Positions 26,193-34,031 of a DNA stretch of 42,775 nt are shown piece by piece. Numbering within the stretch: the stretch's first letter is position 1; each line of letters begins with the position of its first letter. The notes under the pieces were generated by a model. That model ran no database searches and was not told the origin of the DNA. It worked only from the letters and a program-made list of their open reading frames with translations. The translations under genes and the position numbers were made by a program. The stretch spans positions 1 to 42,775 of the forward strand of contig JANXUA010000165.1 in the NCBI GenBank assembly GCA_025352085.1, given 5' to 3'. The stretch comes from Caulobacteraceae bacterium (GTDB lineage: Bacteria; Pseudomonadota; Alphaproteobacteria; Caulobacterales; Caulobacteraceae).

Positions 26193-26647
26193 CATTGGCG
26201 CGATGACGGGGGCTTTTTGCGCCTATCACATCATATCGGTAAAGTTCCGCGATTGCAGGATCGCGGGGACGGTACGACTTGGAGTGAAATCAATCTCAAG
26301 GGCGCTATCGACCTCGGCGCGAACGCCGTTCGCTCGCTGTTGCTTGTAAACGGTGCCGCCGCTGCCGGCTTGCTGACGTTCTACGGAAATGTCGGCGCAG
26401 CCGCTGGCCGGGTTTCAGGTTCGATAGCAGTCTGCTCCGCTGGGCGTTGATCGCGTTCGGTTTCGGAACCTTTCTTGCCGTTCTGTGCGCAATCTTCGCT
26501 TGTTATTCTTAGCTGCGGACTGCGACTACAGAGCCGCCGAAACCTGATGCGGGTACCGAATTGCCGATCGCGGCCGCGACATTTGGGCTCCTTAGCGCCG
26601 TGGCCTTCTTCGCTGGATTGACTGCCGCAGGGTGTGGTCTCGGCTAA
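26193..26647 (+). pseudogene. Decayed three-helix small membrane protein gene
   Basis: Fragments of one membrane protein lie in two frames. The first, to about 26408, reads WSEINLKGAIDLGANAVRSL then LLVNGAAAAGLLTFYGN. The second, from about 26410, reads SLLRWALIAFGFGTFLAVLC then AIFACYS, hits a TAG at 26510 and continues in the same frame to ELPIAAATFGLLSAVAFFAG ending at TAA 26645-26647. The IDLGANAVRSLLLVNGAAA block followed by two more hydrophobic helices matches, from memory, a widespread family of 150-170-residue hypothetical proteins in Rhizobiales and related bacteria. One frameshift and one nonsense codon make it a pseudogene unless the reads are wrong. No clear start codon or ribosome site is visible. 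Confidence 0.55.
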
Positions 26648-26713
26648 CCCCCGCGAGCCATGTAGAAAACGTGACAGATTCACAATTCTGCCCAACCTGA
26701 AAGGCTTACCCCC

Positions 26714-28282
26714 TCAACCTCCCAACCTCTCCTTCAAATGATCCCCCACCCGCATCGCATTGGCCACGGTAGTCAATGTCGGATTGACCGCCGCGGCCGT
26801 CACGAAGAACGACGTGTCGACCACATAGAGGTTATCGAGGTCGTGCGCTTTGCACCACGGATCGAGCACCGAGCTTTTGGGGTCGGCGCCGAAGCGAACG
26901 GTGCCGCATTGGTGGGCGGTGCCGTAGAGAGGCAGCAGGGAATCGAGTTGGAAATGATGATGCGAGATCGGGTGGGCGTGGTCGACGAAACCGTCCAGCG
27001 AATCCTTTAGCGCGTCCACCAGCCGCTCGTGCCCTTCGAGATTGTTGTGGTCATAGGCCAGCATGATCTGGCCGTCCGGCCGCAGGGTGACACGATTGTC
27101 CGCCATCGGCAGGTCCTCGGAAATCACCAGCATGGAGAGCATGCGCGAGGCGACGGCGTCGGCGATGTGGACGGGGATGAGGGCGGGCGGGATCCAGTCG
27201 GACACCTGACCTTCCAGCGTCTGGCCGCTCATGTATTCGAGCATCTGGATGTGACCCATCGGGAACTCGAAGCCGCCGCGCGGATCGCGCCAGTAAAAAT
27301 CGTTCACCGCCAGGGTCTTGGGAAAGCTGATGTCCATCGGCGCGGGGGTCAGCGACACCATGGCCGTCAGGGTGTGGAACATATAGTTGCGCCCGACCTG
27401 ATCGGAGCCGTTGGCGAGGCCGTTGGGATGGGCGGGTGAGTGCGAGGCGAGCAGAAGCGCCGCGGTATTGGCCGCGCCGGCGGCGACCACGACGATATCG
27501 CCGCTGTAAGTCTCCTCGCCGTTCGCGGTCTGGCAGACGACGCTCTGCACCGTCTTGCCCGAGCCATCGGTCTGCAGCCGGATCGCCTTTCGGCCCGGCA
27601 GGATGGTGACGTTCGGCGTCGCCAGCAGGGGTTCGATCGCCAGCGTGCGCGCATCGCACTTGGCGCGCAGCAGGCACGGATAGCCGCCGCAGGTCTTGCA
27701 TTTGATGCACGGCGAAGTGGCCGGATGGGCCTCGTCGAGCTTGACGCCGACGGGCAGGGAGAATGGTTTCCAGCCCTGGACCTCCCAGTGCGCCTTCAAC
27801 TGGGCGATGCCCGGATCGTGGGTGATCGGTGGATAAAAGTACGGCGGCTCATCGCCGTTTTCGGTGGCGTCGACGCCGCGCTGGCCGTGCACCTGCCACA
27901 GCTTTTCGGCCTCGGTATAATATGGGGCCAGATCGGTCAGGCTGATCGGCCAGGCGGGCGAGACGCCGCCGGCGTGCTGGGTCTGCTGGAAATCGCGATT
28001 GCGCAGGCGCTGCAGGGCCGCGCCGTAAAAGGTGGTGTTGCCGCCGACCCAATAATAGCTGTTGGGCGTGAAAGGATGGCCGCTCTTGTCGAACCATTGG
28101 TCCTTGGTGCGATAGCGATGGTTGATGAAGACCGCCTGCGGGTCCCAGTTTTCCGCCTCGCGCGGCAGGGGATCGCCGCGCTCCAGGATCAGGATGGACT
28201 TGCCGGTCGGCGCGAGACGCTGGGCCAGCGTGGCGCCGCCGGCGCCGGAGCCAACGATGACGATGTCGTAGTGCGACGGCAT
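26714..28282 (-). CDS. GMC-family FAD-dependent oxidoreductase
   Basis: A 522-residue flavoprotein dehydrogenase acting on alcohols or sugars. The FAD-binding Rossmann motif is at the start: YDIVIVGSGAGGATLAQRLA. Next comes VGGNTTFYGAALQRLRNRDF, the flavin loop, with PAWPISLTDLAPYYTEAEKL. The C-terminal GMC domain has the active-site AHQCGTVRFG block with His, and NLYVVDTSFFVTAAAVNPTL. Residues around 190-215 hold a cysteine cluster, CIKCKTCGGYPCLLRAKCD, as in bacterial members of the BetA-like clade. AGGGGA lies six bases before the ATG. The following IR elements separate it from the SDR gene upstream. The substrate is unknown; a PQQ- or cytochrome-linked electron acceptor is only possible. 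Confidence 0.92.
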   Translation of the reverse strand: MPSHYDIVIVGSGAGGATLAQRLAPTGKSILILERGDPLPREAENWDPQAVFINHRYRTKDQWFDKSGHPFTPNSYYWVGGNTTFYGAALQRLRNRDFQQTQHAGGVSPAWPISLTDLAPYYTEAEKLWQVHGQRGVDATENGDEPPYFYPPITHDPGIAQLKAHWEVQGWKPFSLPVGVKLDEAHPATSPCIKCKTCGGYPCLLRAKCDARTLAIEPLLATPNVTILPGRKAIRLQTDGSGKTVQSVVCQTANGEETYSGDIVVVAAGAANTAALLLASHSPAHPNGLANGSDQVGRNYMFHTLTAMVSLTPAPMDISFPKTLAVNDFYWRDPRGGFEFPMGHIQMLEYMSGQTLEGQVSDWIPPALIPVHIADAVASRMLSMLVISEDLPMADNRVTLRPDGQIMLAYDHNNLEGHERLVDALKDSLDGFVDHAHPISHHHFQLDSLLPLYGTAHQCGTVRFGADPKSSVLDPWCKAHDLDNLYVVDTSFFVTAAAVNPTLTTVANAMRVGDHLKERLGG

Positions 28283-28295
28283 GGGCTTTCCCCTG

Positions 28296-28350
28296 CTAGA
28301 GCAAACCCCGTTCAGACGGAATCGTCTGGAAAGGAGATAATTTGCTCTAG
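28296..28350. repeat. Palindromic intergenic element, first copy
   Basis: CTAGAGCAAA (28296-28305) and TTTGCTCTAG (28341-28350) are perfect 10-base inverted arms. Nested inside is a second hairpin CAGACG-GAAT-CGTCTG (28313-28328). The outer TAGAGC...GCTCTA with a nested stem resembles the abundant REP-like palindromic elements of alphaproteobacterial genomes. It sits between the GMC and SDR genes and could stop or protect transcripts. Confidence 0.75.
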
Positions 28351-28361
28351 AAGCAAAAGTG

Positions 28362-28413
28362 TAGAGCCTGATTCAACGTCCGCAACTGTTCCGTGCAAGC
28401 GCATCAGGCTCTA
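28362..28413. repeat. Palindromic intergenic element, second copy
   Basis: TAGAGCCTGAT (28362-28372) and ATCAGGCTCTA (28403-28413) are perfect 11-base inverted arms around a 30-base loop without further pairing. The right arm read on the minus strand begins with TAG, which is the stop codon of the SDR gene (28411-28413). Same TAGAGC core as the adjacent element. Confidence 0.75.
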
Positions 28414-29217
28414 GTCCAGATGAAACCGTTTCGATCCCGCCGCCAGGACGGCCTTGACCAACGCCTCGGGCAGGTGGCGCAACAGGAAGGCGGCGACCTT
28501 GTTGTGCCAGCCGGGTATAACCACCACCTTGGCACGCTCATTGGCGCGGATGGCCGTTTCGATGACCGGCTCGGCCAGCTGGAAGAACATACGCGGCGAG
28601 GCGTCCATCACCGCCTGAGTGCCGTTGGCGAGGGCAAATTCGGTGCGGGTGAAGCCGGGACAAAGGGCGGTGACGCGCACGCCCTTGGCGCGGTATTCGC
28701 ACGCCAGGGCTTCGGAAAACTTGATCGCCAGGCTCTTGGCCGCCGGATAGAGGGTGTGGCCGGCCATGCCGGGCGAAAAGCCGGCCAGAGAGGCTACGTT
28801 GATGATCGCGCCGTCGCCGCGCTCGACCATGCCGGGCAGCACGCCGTGCGCCAGGCCGCAGGCGCTGACCACCAGAGTCATCAGGAAGGATTGCTGCTGC
28901 GACCACGGCACGGCGGCGAAGCTTTGCGGAATGGAAAAACCGGCGTTGTTAACCAGCACATCGACCAGCCGGCCGCGCGCGGCGACGGCGTCGAGCACCA
29001 TCTTCTCGATCTCGTAAACCGCCAGATCGGCGCCGATGGAAAAGGCCTCAATGCCGTGCGCGGCGGTGAGCTCCGCCGCCAGGGCGTCCAGGCGATCCAC
29101 TCGCCGCGCCACCAGGGCCAGATCATAGCCCCTCGCCGCATAGGCCCGCGCAAAGGCCGCGCCGAGGCCCGCCGAGGCGCCGGTGATCAGGACAAGCTTG
29201 CGAGGAATGACGTTCAT
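28411..29217 (-). CDS. Short-chain dehydrogenase/reductase
   Basis: A 268-residue classical SDR. The cofactor motif is LITGASAGLGAAFARAYAAR (TGxxxGxG) with ARR at the second strand, which favours NADP(H). NNAGFSIPQ follows, then INVASLAGFSPG (catalytic Ser) and LYPAAKSLAIKFSEAL (YxxxK). After these come RVTALCPGFTRTEFA and a hydrophobic-basic C-terminus. The sequence resembles DltE/YqjQ-type oxidoreductases that reduce lipid-related ketones. The start at 29217 is chosen over a GTG eight codons earlier because MNVIPRKLVLITGAS is the usual spacing. The stop codon lies inside the inverted repeat. It precedes the GMC gene in the direction of transcription and follows the FAD-oxidase gene by 73 bases. 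Confidence 0.92.
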   Translation of the reverse strand: MNVIPRKLVLITGASAGLGAAFARAYAARGYDLALVARRVDRLDALAAELTAAHGIEAFSIGADLAVYEIEKMVLDAVAARGRLVDVLVNNAGFSIPQSFAAVPWSQQQSFLMTLVVSACGLAHGVLPGMVERGDGAIINVASLAGFSPGMAGHTLYPAAKSLAIKFSEALACEYRAKGVRVTALCPGFTRTEFALANGTQAVMDASPRMFFQLAEPVIETAIRANERAKVVVIPGWHNKVAAFLLRHLPEALVKAVLAAGSKRFHLD

Positions 29218-29290
29218 GATCCGCTTTCGTTCGGGCGCCACGATCGCGCCCGGCGGCCTGTCAGGCCAAGGTTTCGGTTCAGCGGTCGCA

Positions 29291-30781
29291 TCAGGTCAAG
29301 CGGGTGAAGCCGTCCGCGCTCCAGTCCTCGCTGCCCACGCCGTGATGAACGATGAAAAGGCCGCCTGGGTCGTATTTCGCCTTCACCGCGCGCAGGCGCG
29401 GATAGTGCGGCCCCCAGAACGCCGCCCGCCAGTCGGCGTTGAAGTAGTCACTCTCCGAAACATAGGATCCCGCGCCCGGCGCGACGGCGCGAAGCACCGC
29501 CGCGGCCGCGGCGACCTTGGCCGCGTTTCGCCGGGCGTTCCCGAGATCAGGCGGGTAACCGATCAGGTCGAAATAGGCCGGCGGGCCGCCGGTGGCGATA
29601 ATCGCCAAGGCGAAAGCGTCCAACACCCCCGGATGGGTCGCGGTGTCGCGCGTGGCCGCGAGGGCCGTTTCGGGAGCGCCGGCCAGACCTTTGTTGAAAT
29701 GCAAGGCCACGCTCATGTGACGGCTGGCGTTGAACAGGGCCTCGCCCAGCCGCGGCCGACCGGCGGGAGCCAACAAGGCTTTGGATAGCCACATCGAGTC
29801 ATAGCCGTGCAGGAACGCGCCCACCTGTTCCTGATCGTCGGCCCACCAGGCGTGATGCGGCGGCGCGGAGGGTCGCTCATCAAACAGCATGGCTGTCGAT
29901 CCACGCTTGCGGCGGCCTTGAGCGTCCCACCAACCCCGCGCGGGGCCCCCGCCGCCGCCCTTGATGGCCCAAAACAGGTCCGGGTCCCGGCGCGCGTTGA
30001 CGGTGCGCAGAACACCGTCGGCGGTCACGATCTCGGCTTGCAACAGACTGGCGGCGGCAAGGCCGTAGCGCTTGGAGAACGATCCAAAGCCGCCACTTTG
30101 AATCAGGCCCGCCACGCCGACCGTGGCGCACCCGCCGCCCTGCACATACCGCCCGGCCTGGGTCGTGACCGCATCGTAGGCGTCCATCCACATCGCACCG
30201 GCGTCCAGCGTCACCGCCGGCGTCCCCGACCCCAGATCGTCGCCACCAGTCGGGACAAAGGCGTCATGAACGGTGACCGCGCGCAAGGCGCGGGTCCAGA
30301 TCATCAAGGAGTCGTCGGCGTTGGACGTGCCTTGATAGCTGTGCCCGCCTCCTTTTACCGCCAGGCGCAGGTTATGGATCCGGGCGAAATTGACCGCCGC
30401 GACGACATCGGCGGGCGTTTGGGCGGCCACCACATAGGGGCTGCGTCCGGGGGTCCAGGCATCCAGCCAGCCCGACACCTGGGTTCCAAGGGGTTGATCG
30501 CCAATGAAATACGGATTGCGCAGGGACTTCAGCAGGCTCGCGCACTCGGCCCCCTTCGCGTCGATCCGACAGGGCGCCAAGAGGGGCGCCGGTTCAAGAA
30601 GCCGTCCCGCCACGGCGCGGCCGAGCCCCGCCCACGCCGCCACGTCGGGCCATCTGGCGTCCGATGGTCGGGCCCGTCCAGCGCGGGAAACCGACTTTTC
30701 ACCCGCGCGACCGGGCGACGTCGCGGCGAGCGAAATCGCGGCGGCGCCACGGAGAAGTTCCCGGCGGCGCATTGACGGCAT
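29291..30781 (-). CDS. Tat-exported bicovalent FAD oxidoreductase (BBE family), internal deletion suspected
   Basis: A 496-residue berberine-bridge-like oxidase. The N-terminus MRRRELLRGAAAISLAA is a twin-arginine signal. The FAD domain has both covalent-attachment residues: His in VKGGGHSYQGTSNADDSLMI and Cys in QGGGCATVGVAGLIQSGGF. Then FWAIKGGGGG is followed directly by PARGWWDAQGRRKRGS, where relatives continue with a FGVVT strand and about 90-100 further residues before an FWD...P motif. The C-terminal end (YVSESDYFNADWRAAFWGPH, then LRAVKAKYDPGGLFIVHHGV) is the intact BBE tail. The reading frame is open, so the loss is in frame. There is no clear ribosome site; it follows the MaoC stop by 6 bases and may be coupled. 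Confidence 0.85.
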   Translation of the reverse strand: MPSMRRRELLRGAAAISLAATSPGRAGEKSVSRAGRARPSDARWPDVAAWAGLGRAVAGRLLEPAPLLAPCRIDAKGAECASLLKSLRNPYFIGDQPLGTQVSGWLDAWTPGRSPYVVAAQTPADVVAAVNFARIHNLRLAVKGGGHSYQGTSNADDSLMIWTRALRAVTVHDAFVPTGGDDLGSGTPAVTLDAGAMWMDAYDAVTTQAGRYVQGGGCATVGVAGLIQSGGFGSFSKRYGLAAASLLQAEIVTADGVLRTVNARRDPDLFWAIKGGGGGPARGWWDAQGRRKRGSTAMLFDERPSAPPHHAWWADDQEQVGAFLHGYDSMWLSKALLAPAGRPRLGEALFNASRHMSVALHFNKGLAGAPETALAATRDTATHPGVLDAFALAIIATGGPPAYFDLIGYPPDLGNARRNAAKVAAAAAVLRAVAPGAGSYVSESDYFNADWRAAFWGPHYPRLRAVKAKYDPGGLFIVHHGVGSEDWSADGFTRLT

Positions 30782-30787
30782 CAAGGG

Positions 30788-31237
30788 TTAGCCGCCAAAC
30801 AGCACGGTGATGGTTTCGGCGACCAGGGCGGGGCGATCCTCGCCTTCGATCTCGATCGTGCACTGGTTTTTCAGCTGCACGCCGCCGGATTTCGGCTCGG
30901 CCGCCAGAAGGACCTGACGCAGGCGAACGCGCTTGCCGATCCGCACCATATTGGTGAAGCGCACCTTGTCCGAACCATAGTTGATGCCGCGCGTCACGCC
31001 TTTCACCGGCAGCATGCCCGCCGCCAGGTGCGGAATCAGCGACAGGGTCAGAAAGCCGTGCGCGATCGGCCCGCCGATCTCGCGCGTAGCCCGTTCAACG
31101 TCGACGTGGATCCATTGATGATCGCCGGTGGCGTCGGCGAACTGATTGACCCGCTCCTGGGTGATTTGCAACCAGTCGGACACGCCGACCTCCTTGCCGA
31201 CAAACGAAGGCAGATCCGAAAATTCGATGGGCGACAT
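30788..31237 (-). CDS. MaoC-family (R)-enoyl-CoA hydratase/dehydratase
   Basis: A 149-residue hot-dog fold enzyme that hydrates trans-2-enoyl-CoA. The catalytic segment is ADATGDHQWIHVDVERATRE (Asp and His of the hydratase motif), followed by GGPIAHGFLTLSLIPHLAAG. The INYGSDKVRFTNMVRIGKRV strand is typical of MaoC-like NodN dehydratases. AAGGAACTC precedes the ATG. It lies 48 bases after the acyl-CoA synthetase on the same strand and was probably made with it, giving an activation-plus-hydration pair in beta-oxidation of an unidentified acid. Confidence 0.93.
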   Translation of the reverse strand: MSPIEFSDLPSFVGKEVGVSDWLQITQERVNQFADATGDHQWIHVDVERATREIGGPIAHGFLTLSLIPHLAAGMLPVKGVTRGINYGSDKVRFTNMVRIGKRVRLRQVLLAAEPKSGGVQLKNQCTIEIEGEDRPALVAETITVLFGG

Positions 31238-31285
31238 GTCTTGAGTTCCTTGAAGAGTGGCGGGTTGAAGGCGGGCGCGATCGCC

Positions 31286-32833
31286 CTAGACGATGGTGGC
31301 GTTGGCCTTGCCCCAATAGGCGTCGCGGATCAGGCGCTTGTAAAGCTTGCCGGTGGCGTGGCGGGGCAGTTCGGCCATGAAATCGATCCGCCGCGGCGCC
31401 TTGACCCCCGAGAGGTGGGCGCGGGCGTAGGCGTTGAGCTCGGCCGCCAGGGCGTTGCCGGCGTCGGCCCAATCCACCGGCTGGATGACCGCGACCACCT
31501 GTTCGCCCATCTCCTCATGCGGCGCGCCGACGACGGCGACATCGGCAACCTTCGGATGGCCGATGAGCAGGTTCTCGATTTCCTGCGGATAGATATTCAC
31601 CCCGCCGGAGATGATCATGAAGCTCTTGCGGTCGGTGAGAAAGAGATAGCCGTCCTCATCCAGCCAGCCCACGTCGCCCAGCGTCGACCAACCGTTCTTG
31701 TTACGGCTTTCGGCGGTCTTTTCCGGGGCGTTGTGGTATTCGAATTCACCGCCGCCGGCGAAATATACCCCGCCCTCGACGCGCGGGCCGACCTCATTGC
31801 CGTCCTCGTCGCAGATCTTGATCTCGGCGGTCAGGCCGCGCCCGACCGAGCCCTTTTTTCGCAGCCATTCCTCGGAATTGATCACGCAAAAGCCGTTGCC
31901 CTCGGTGCCGGCGTAGTACTCGTTGATGATCGGTCCCCACCAGGCGATCATCTGTTCCTTGACCGGCACCGGACAGGGCGCGGCGGCGTGAAACACGCTT
32001 TTCAGCGACGACATGTCGTATTTGGCGCGGATTTCCGGGGCCAATTTCAGCATGCGCACAAAATGCGTCGGCACCCACTGCGCGCACGTCACGCGATATT
32101 TTTCGATCAACGCCAAAGCCGCTTCCGGGTCGAACTTCTCCATCATCACCACCGTGCCGCCGAGCGACTGCACCGCCATCGACCAGCCCAGCGGCGCGGC
32201 GTGATAGAGCGGCGCTGGCGACAGATAGATGGTGTCGAAATCCATGCCGTAGAGAGCCTGGCCAAGCATGGCCAAGGGATTGGGTTCATCCAGCGCGCCC
32301 GGCGCGGTCAGGCCGCTGATACGCCTGACGCCCTTGGGCCGGCCCGTCGTCCCCGATGAGTAGAGCATTGAGGATCCGGGGCTCTGATCGGCGATCGGTG
32401 TCGCGGGAAAGCCTGCTCGCGCCGTCTCCAAATCGATGAACGGCGCCGTCGCGCCATCGACCATGAACAGAAACACGTCCGCGATTAACGGCGCGACCTC
32501 GAGCGCCACCGCTGAAACCCCAGCCGACGCGACCAGCACCTTGGAATCGCTGTCGCGGACAATGTATTCGACCTCGCCGGCGGTCAGCTTCGAGGAAATG
32601 CAGGTAAAACGGATGCCGCTGCGCTGAGCGGCCCACAAAAGTTCGTAATAGCGCGGGCTGTTGTCCATGAAGAAGGCTACGCCGTCGCCGGCCTTCACAC
32701 CCAGCGATCGCAGCAGATGGGCGCTCTGGTTCGAGCGCGCCTCAAGCTCGCCATAAGTGACCGTCGCGCCTGTGGCGGCCATGATGTAGGCAGGCTTGTC
32801 GGGCTGGGACTGGGCGTACTGAGACGGATGCAT
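31286..32833 (-). CDS. AMP-forming acyl-CoA synthetase (FadD-like)
   Basis: A 515-residue ANL-superfamily ligase that activates a carboxylic acid with ATP and then CoA. The N-terminus MHPSQYAQSQPDKPAYIMAA fits relatives and sets the start at 32833. The P-loop is SMLYSSGTTGRPKGVRR (motif A3). Then come A5 NEYYAGTEGNGFCVIN, A7 YLFLTDRKSFMIISGGVNIY (with hinge Asp) and the C-terminal lysine region PRHATGKLYKRLIRDAYW (A10). All core motifs are intact. The group is used for medium, long-chain or steroid side-chain acids; the substrate is not evident. It lies just upstream of maoC and divergent from an enoyl-CoA hydratase. Confidence 0.94.
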   Translation of the reverse strand: MHPSQYAQSQPDKPAYIMAATGATVTYGELEARSNQSAHLLRSLGVKAGDGVAFFMDNSPRYYELLWAAQRSGIRFTCISSKLTAGEVEYIVRDSDSKVLVASAGVSAVALEVAPLIADVFLFMVDGATAPFIDLETARAGFPATPIADQSPGSSMLYSSGTTGRPKGVRRISGLTAPGALDEPNPLAMLGQALYGMDFDTIYLSPAPLYHAAPLGWSMAVQSLGGTVVMMEKFDPEAALALIEKYRVTCAQWVPTHFVRMLKLAPEIRAKYDMSSLKSVFHAAAPCPVPVKEQMIAWWGPIINEYYAGTEGNGFCVINSEEWLRKKGSVGRGLTAEIKICDEDGNEVGPRVEGGVYFAGGGEFEYHNAPEKTAESRNKNGWSTLGDVGWLDEDGYLFLTDRKSFMIISGGVNIYPQEIENLLIGHPKVADVAVVGAPHEEMGEQVVAVIQPVDWADAGNALAAELNAYARAHLSGVKAPRRIDFMAELPRHATGKLYKRLIRDAYWGKANATIV

Positions 32834-32834
32834 G

Positions 32835-32861
32835 TCAGACCAACTCAATCCAAACAGGCAT
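32835..32861 (-). CDS. Possible 8-codon leader peptide (MPVWIELV)
   Basis: The strong ribosome site GGGAGGA (32866-32872) is placed for an ATG at 32861, not for the acyl-CoA synthetase. The frame reads MPVWIELV then TGA, and that stop ends one base before the synthetase ATG. The synthetase itself has no comparable site. This suggests termination-reinitiation coupling or a regulatory uORF, but it could be coincidence. Confidence 0.35.
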   Translation of the reverse strand: MPVWIELV

Positions 32862-32963
32862 GGATTCCTCCCGAAATCTGCTTATCGTGGCCGGTGTTAT
32901 GACCTGCCCGCGCGGACTTCGTAAAGGGCGCCCAGACGTCAACCCCTGTAATTGGACCGACCT

Positions 32964-33854
32964 ATGACGACTCCGACTTTCGAGACTCTGCTCTACTCCC
33001 TGGACGAGGGGATCGCGACCATCACCCTCAATCGACCCGATCGCCTCAACGCCTTCACGGGGCAGATGATGAAGGACCTGATCGCCGCCTTCGATCACAC
33101 CGACGCCGACGACGCGGTGAAGGCGGTGATCGTCACGGGCGCCGGGCGCGGCTTTTGCGCCGGCGCGGATCTCGCCGCCGGCGGCGCCACCTTCGACTAC
33201 GACAAGTCAGCAGACCCCGAGCGGGCCGGGGTCGACGCCCGCGTCGGCGGCGTACATCGCGATGGCGGCGGACGGGTGACCTTGCGCATCTTCGACAGCC
33301 TCAAGCCGGTCATCGCCGCCGTGAACGGCCCGGCGGTCGGCATCGGCGTCACCATGCAGCTGGCCATGGATATCCGACTCGCCTCGAGCGAGGCGCGATT
33401 CGGCTTCGTGTTCGCCCGACGCGGCATTACGCCGGAAGCGGCGTCATCTTGGTTTTTGCCCCGACTGGTTGGCGTCCAGACAGCCCTCGAGTGGTGCTAT
33501 ACCGGCCGCGTGTTCCCGGCTCAGGAAGCCCTGGACAAGGGCCTCGTGCGTTCAATGCACGCTCCGGACGATTTACTTCCGGCGGCGCGGGTTTTGGCGC
33601 GCGAAATCATTGACAATACAGCGCCGGTGTCCATCGCCCTCACCCGGCAGTTGATTTGGCGCATGGCCGGCGCCGATCAACCGATGCGAGCTCACCAAGC
33701 CGACAGTCGCGCGATCCAGTCGCGCGGGGCGTCTGCCGATGCGCGCGAGGGCGTTACCGCATTCCTTGAAAAACGTACGCCGAACTACCCAAACAAGGTA
33801 TCGAGTGATCTCCCCGACATTTGGCCACATTGGAAAGCGCACGACTTCAATTGA
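32964..33854 (+). CDS. Enoyl-CoA hydratase/isomerase family protein
   Basis: A 296-residue crotonase-fold enzyme. The oxyanion-hole segment AGRGFCAGADLAAGG and the second segment VNGPAVGIGVTMQLAMDIRL are present. The catalytic glutamate region reads FGFVFARRGITPEAASSWFL (Glu of the PEA motif), which is the ECH-active form. An in-frame TTG four codons upstream is possible, but MTTPTFETLLYSLDEGIATI is the natural start. The C-terminus beyond residue 250 contains ADAREGVTAFLEKRTPNY as usual. It is divergent from the acyl-CoA synthetase, with a 130-base shared interval. A role in the same degradation route is inferred from the position. Confidence 0.93.
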   Translation: MTTPTFETLLYSLDEGIATITLNRPDRLNAFTGQMMKDLIAAFDHTDADDAVKAVIVTGAGRGFCAGADLAAGGATFDYDKSADPERAGVDARVGGVHRDGGGRVTLRIFDSLKPVIAAVNGPAVGIGVTMQLAMDIRLASSEARFGFVFARRGITPEAASSWFLPRLVGVQTALEWCYTGRVFPAQEALDKGLVRSMHAPDDLLPAARVLAREIIDNTAPVSIALTRQLIWRMAGADQPMRAHQADSRAIQSRGASADAREGVTAFLEKRTPNYPNKVSSDLPDIWPHWKAHDFN

Positions 33855-33938
33855 CAATGTTTTACGATTTTGTCCCCAAAAATAAAGATTTATATGAAGG
33901 TTTCGCGCTGAATTCGACTTTAACCTGAATAACCCCCC

Positions 33939-33967
33939 TTGTTTTTGTCACGATTCTTTCATAATAG
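33939..33967 (+). promoter_or_regulatory. Candidate mucR promoter in an AT-rich upstream region
   Basis: TTGTTT (33939-33944) and TAATAG (33962-33967) are 17 bases apart, about 65 bases before the mucR ATG. The whole 33855-33970 stretch is unusually AT-rich for this window with runs of T. MucR/Ros proteins bind AT-rich, T-A-stepped DNA and usually repress their own genes, so autoregulation here is a reasonable inference. Confidence 0.35.
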
Positions 33968-34031
33968 CCGACAAATGCCGACGAGGGCCTGAACCCAAGC
34001 GCGGGTGCGCAAGACAACGAAAGACGATAGA

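Noticed and set aside
31028-32359. Plus-strand frame of 443 codons across maoC and the acyl-CoA synthetase
   Set aside because: Antisense to two well-supported genes; the composition is His/Arg/Asp-rich shadow type and it would span their intergenic gap.
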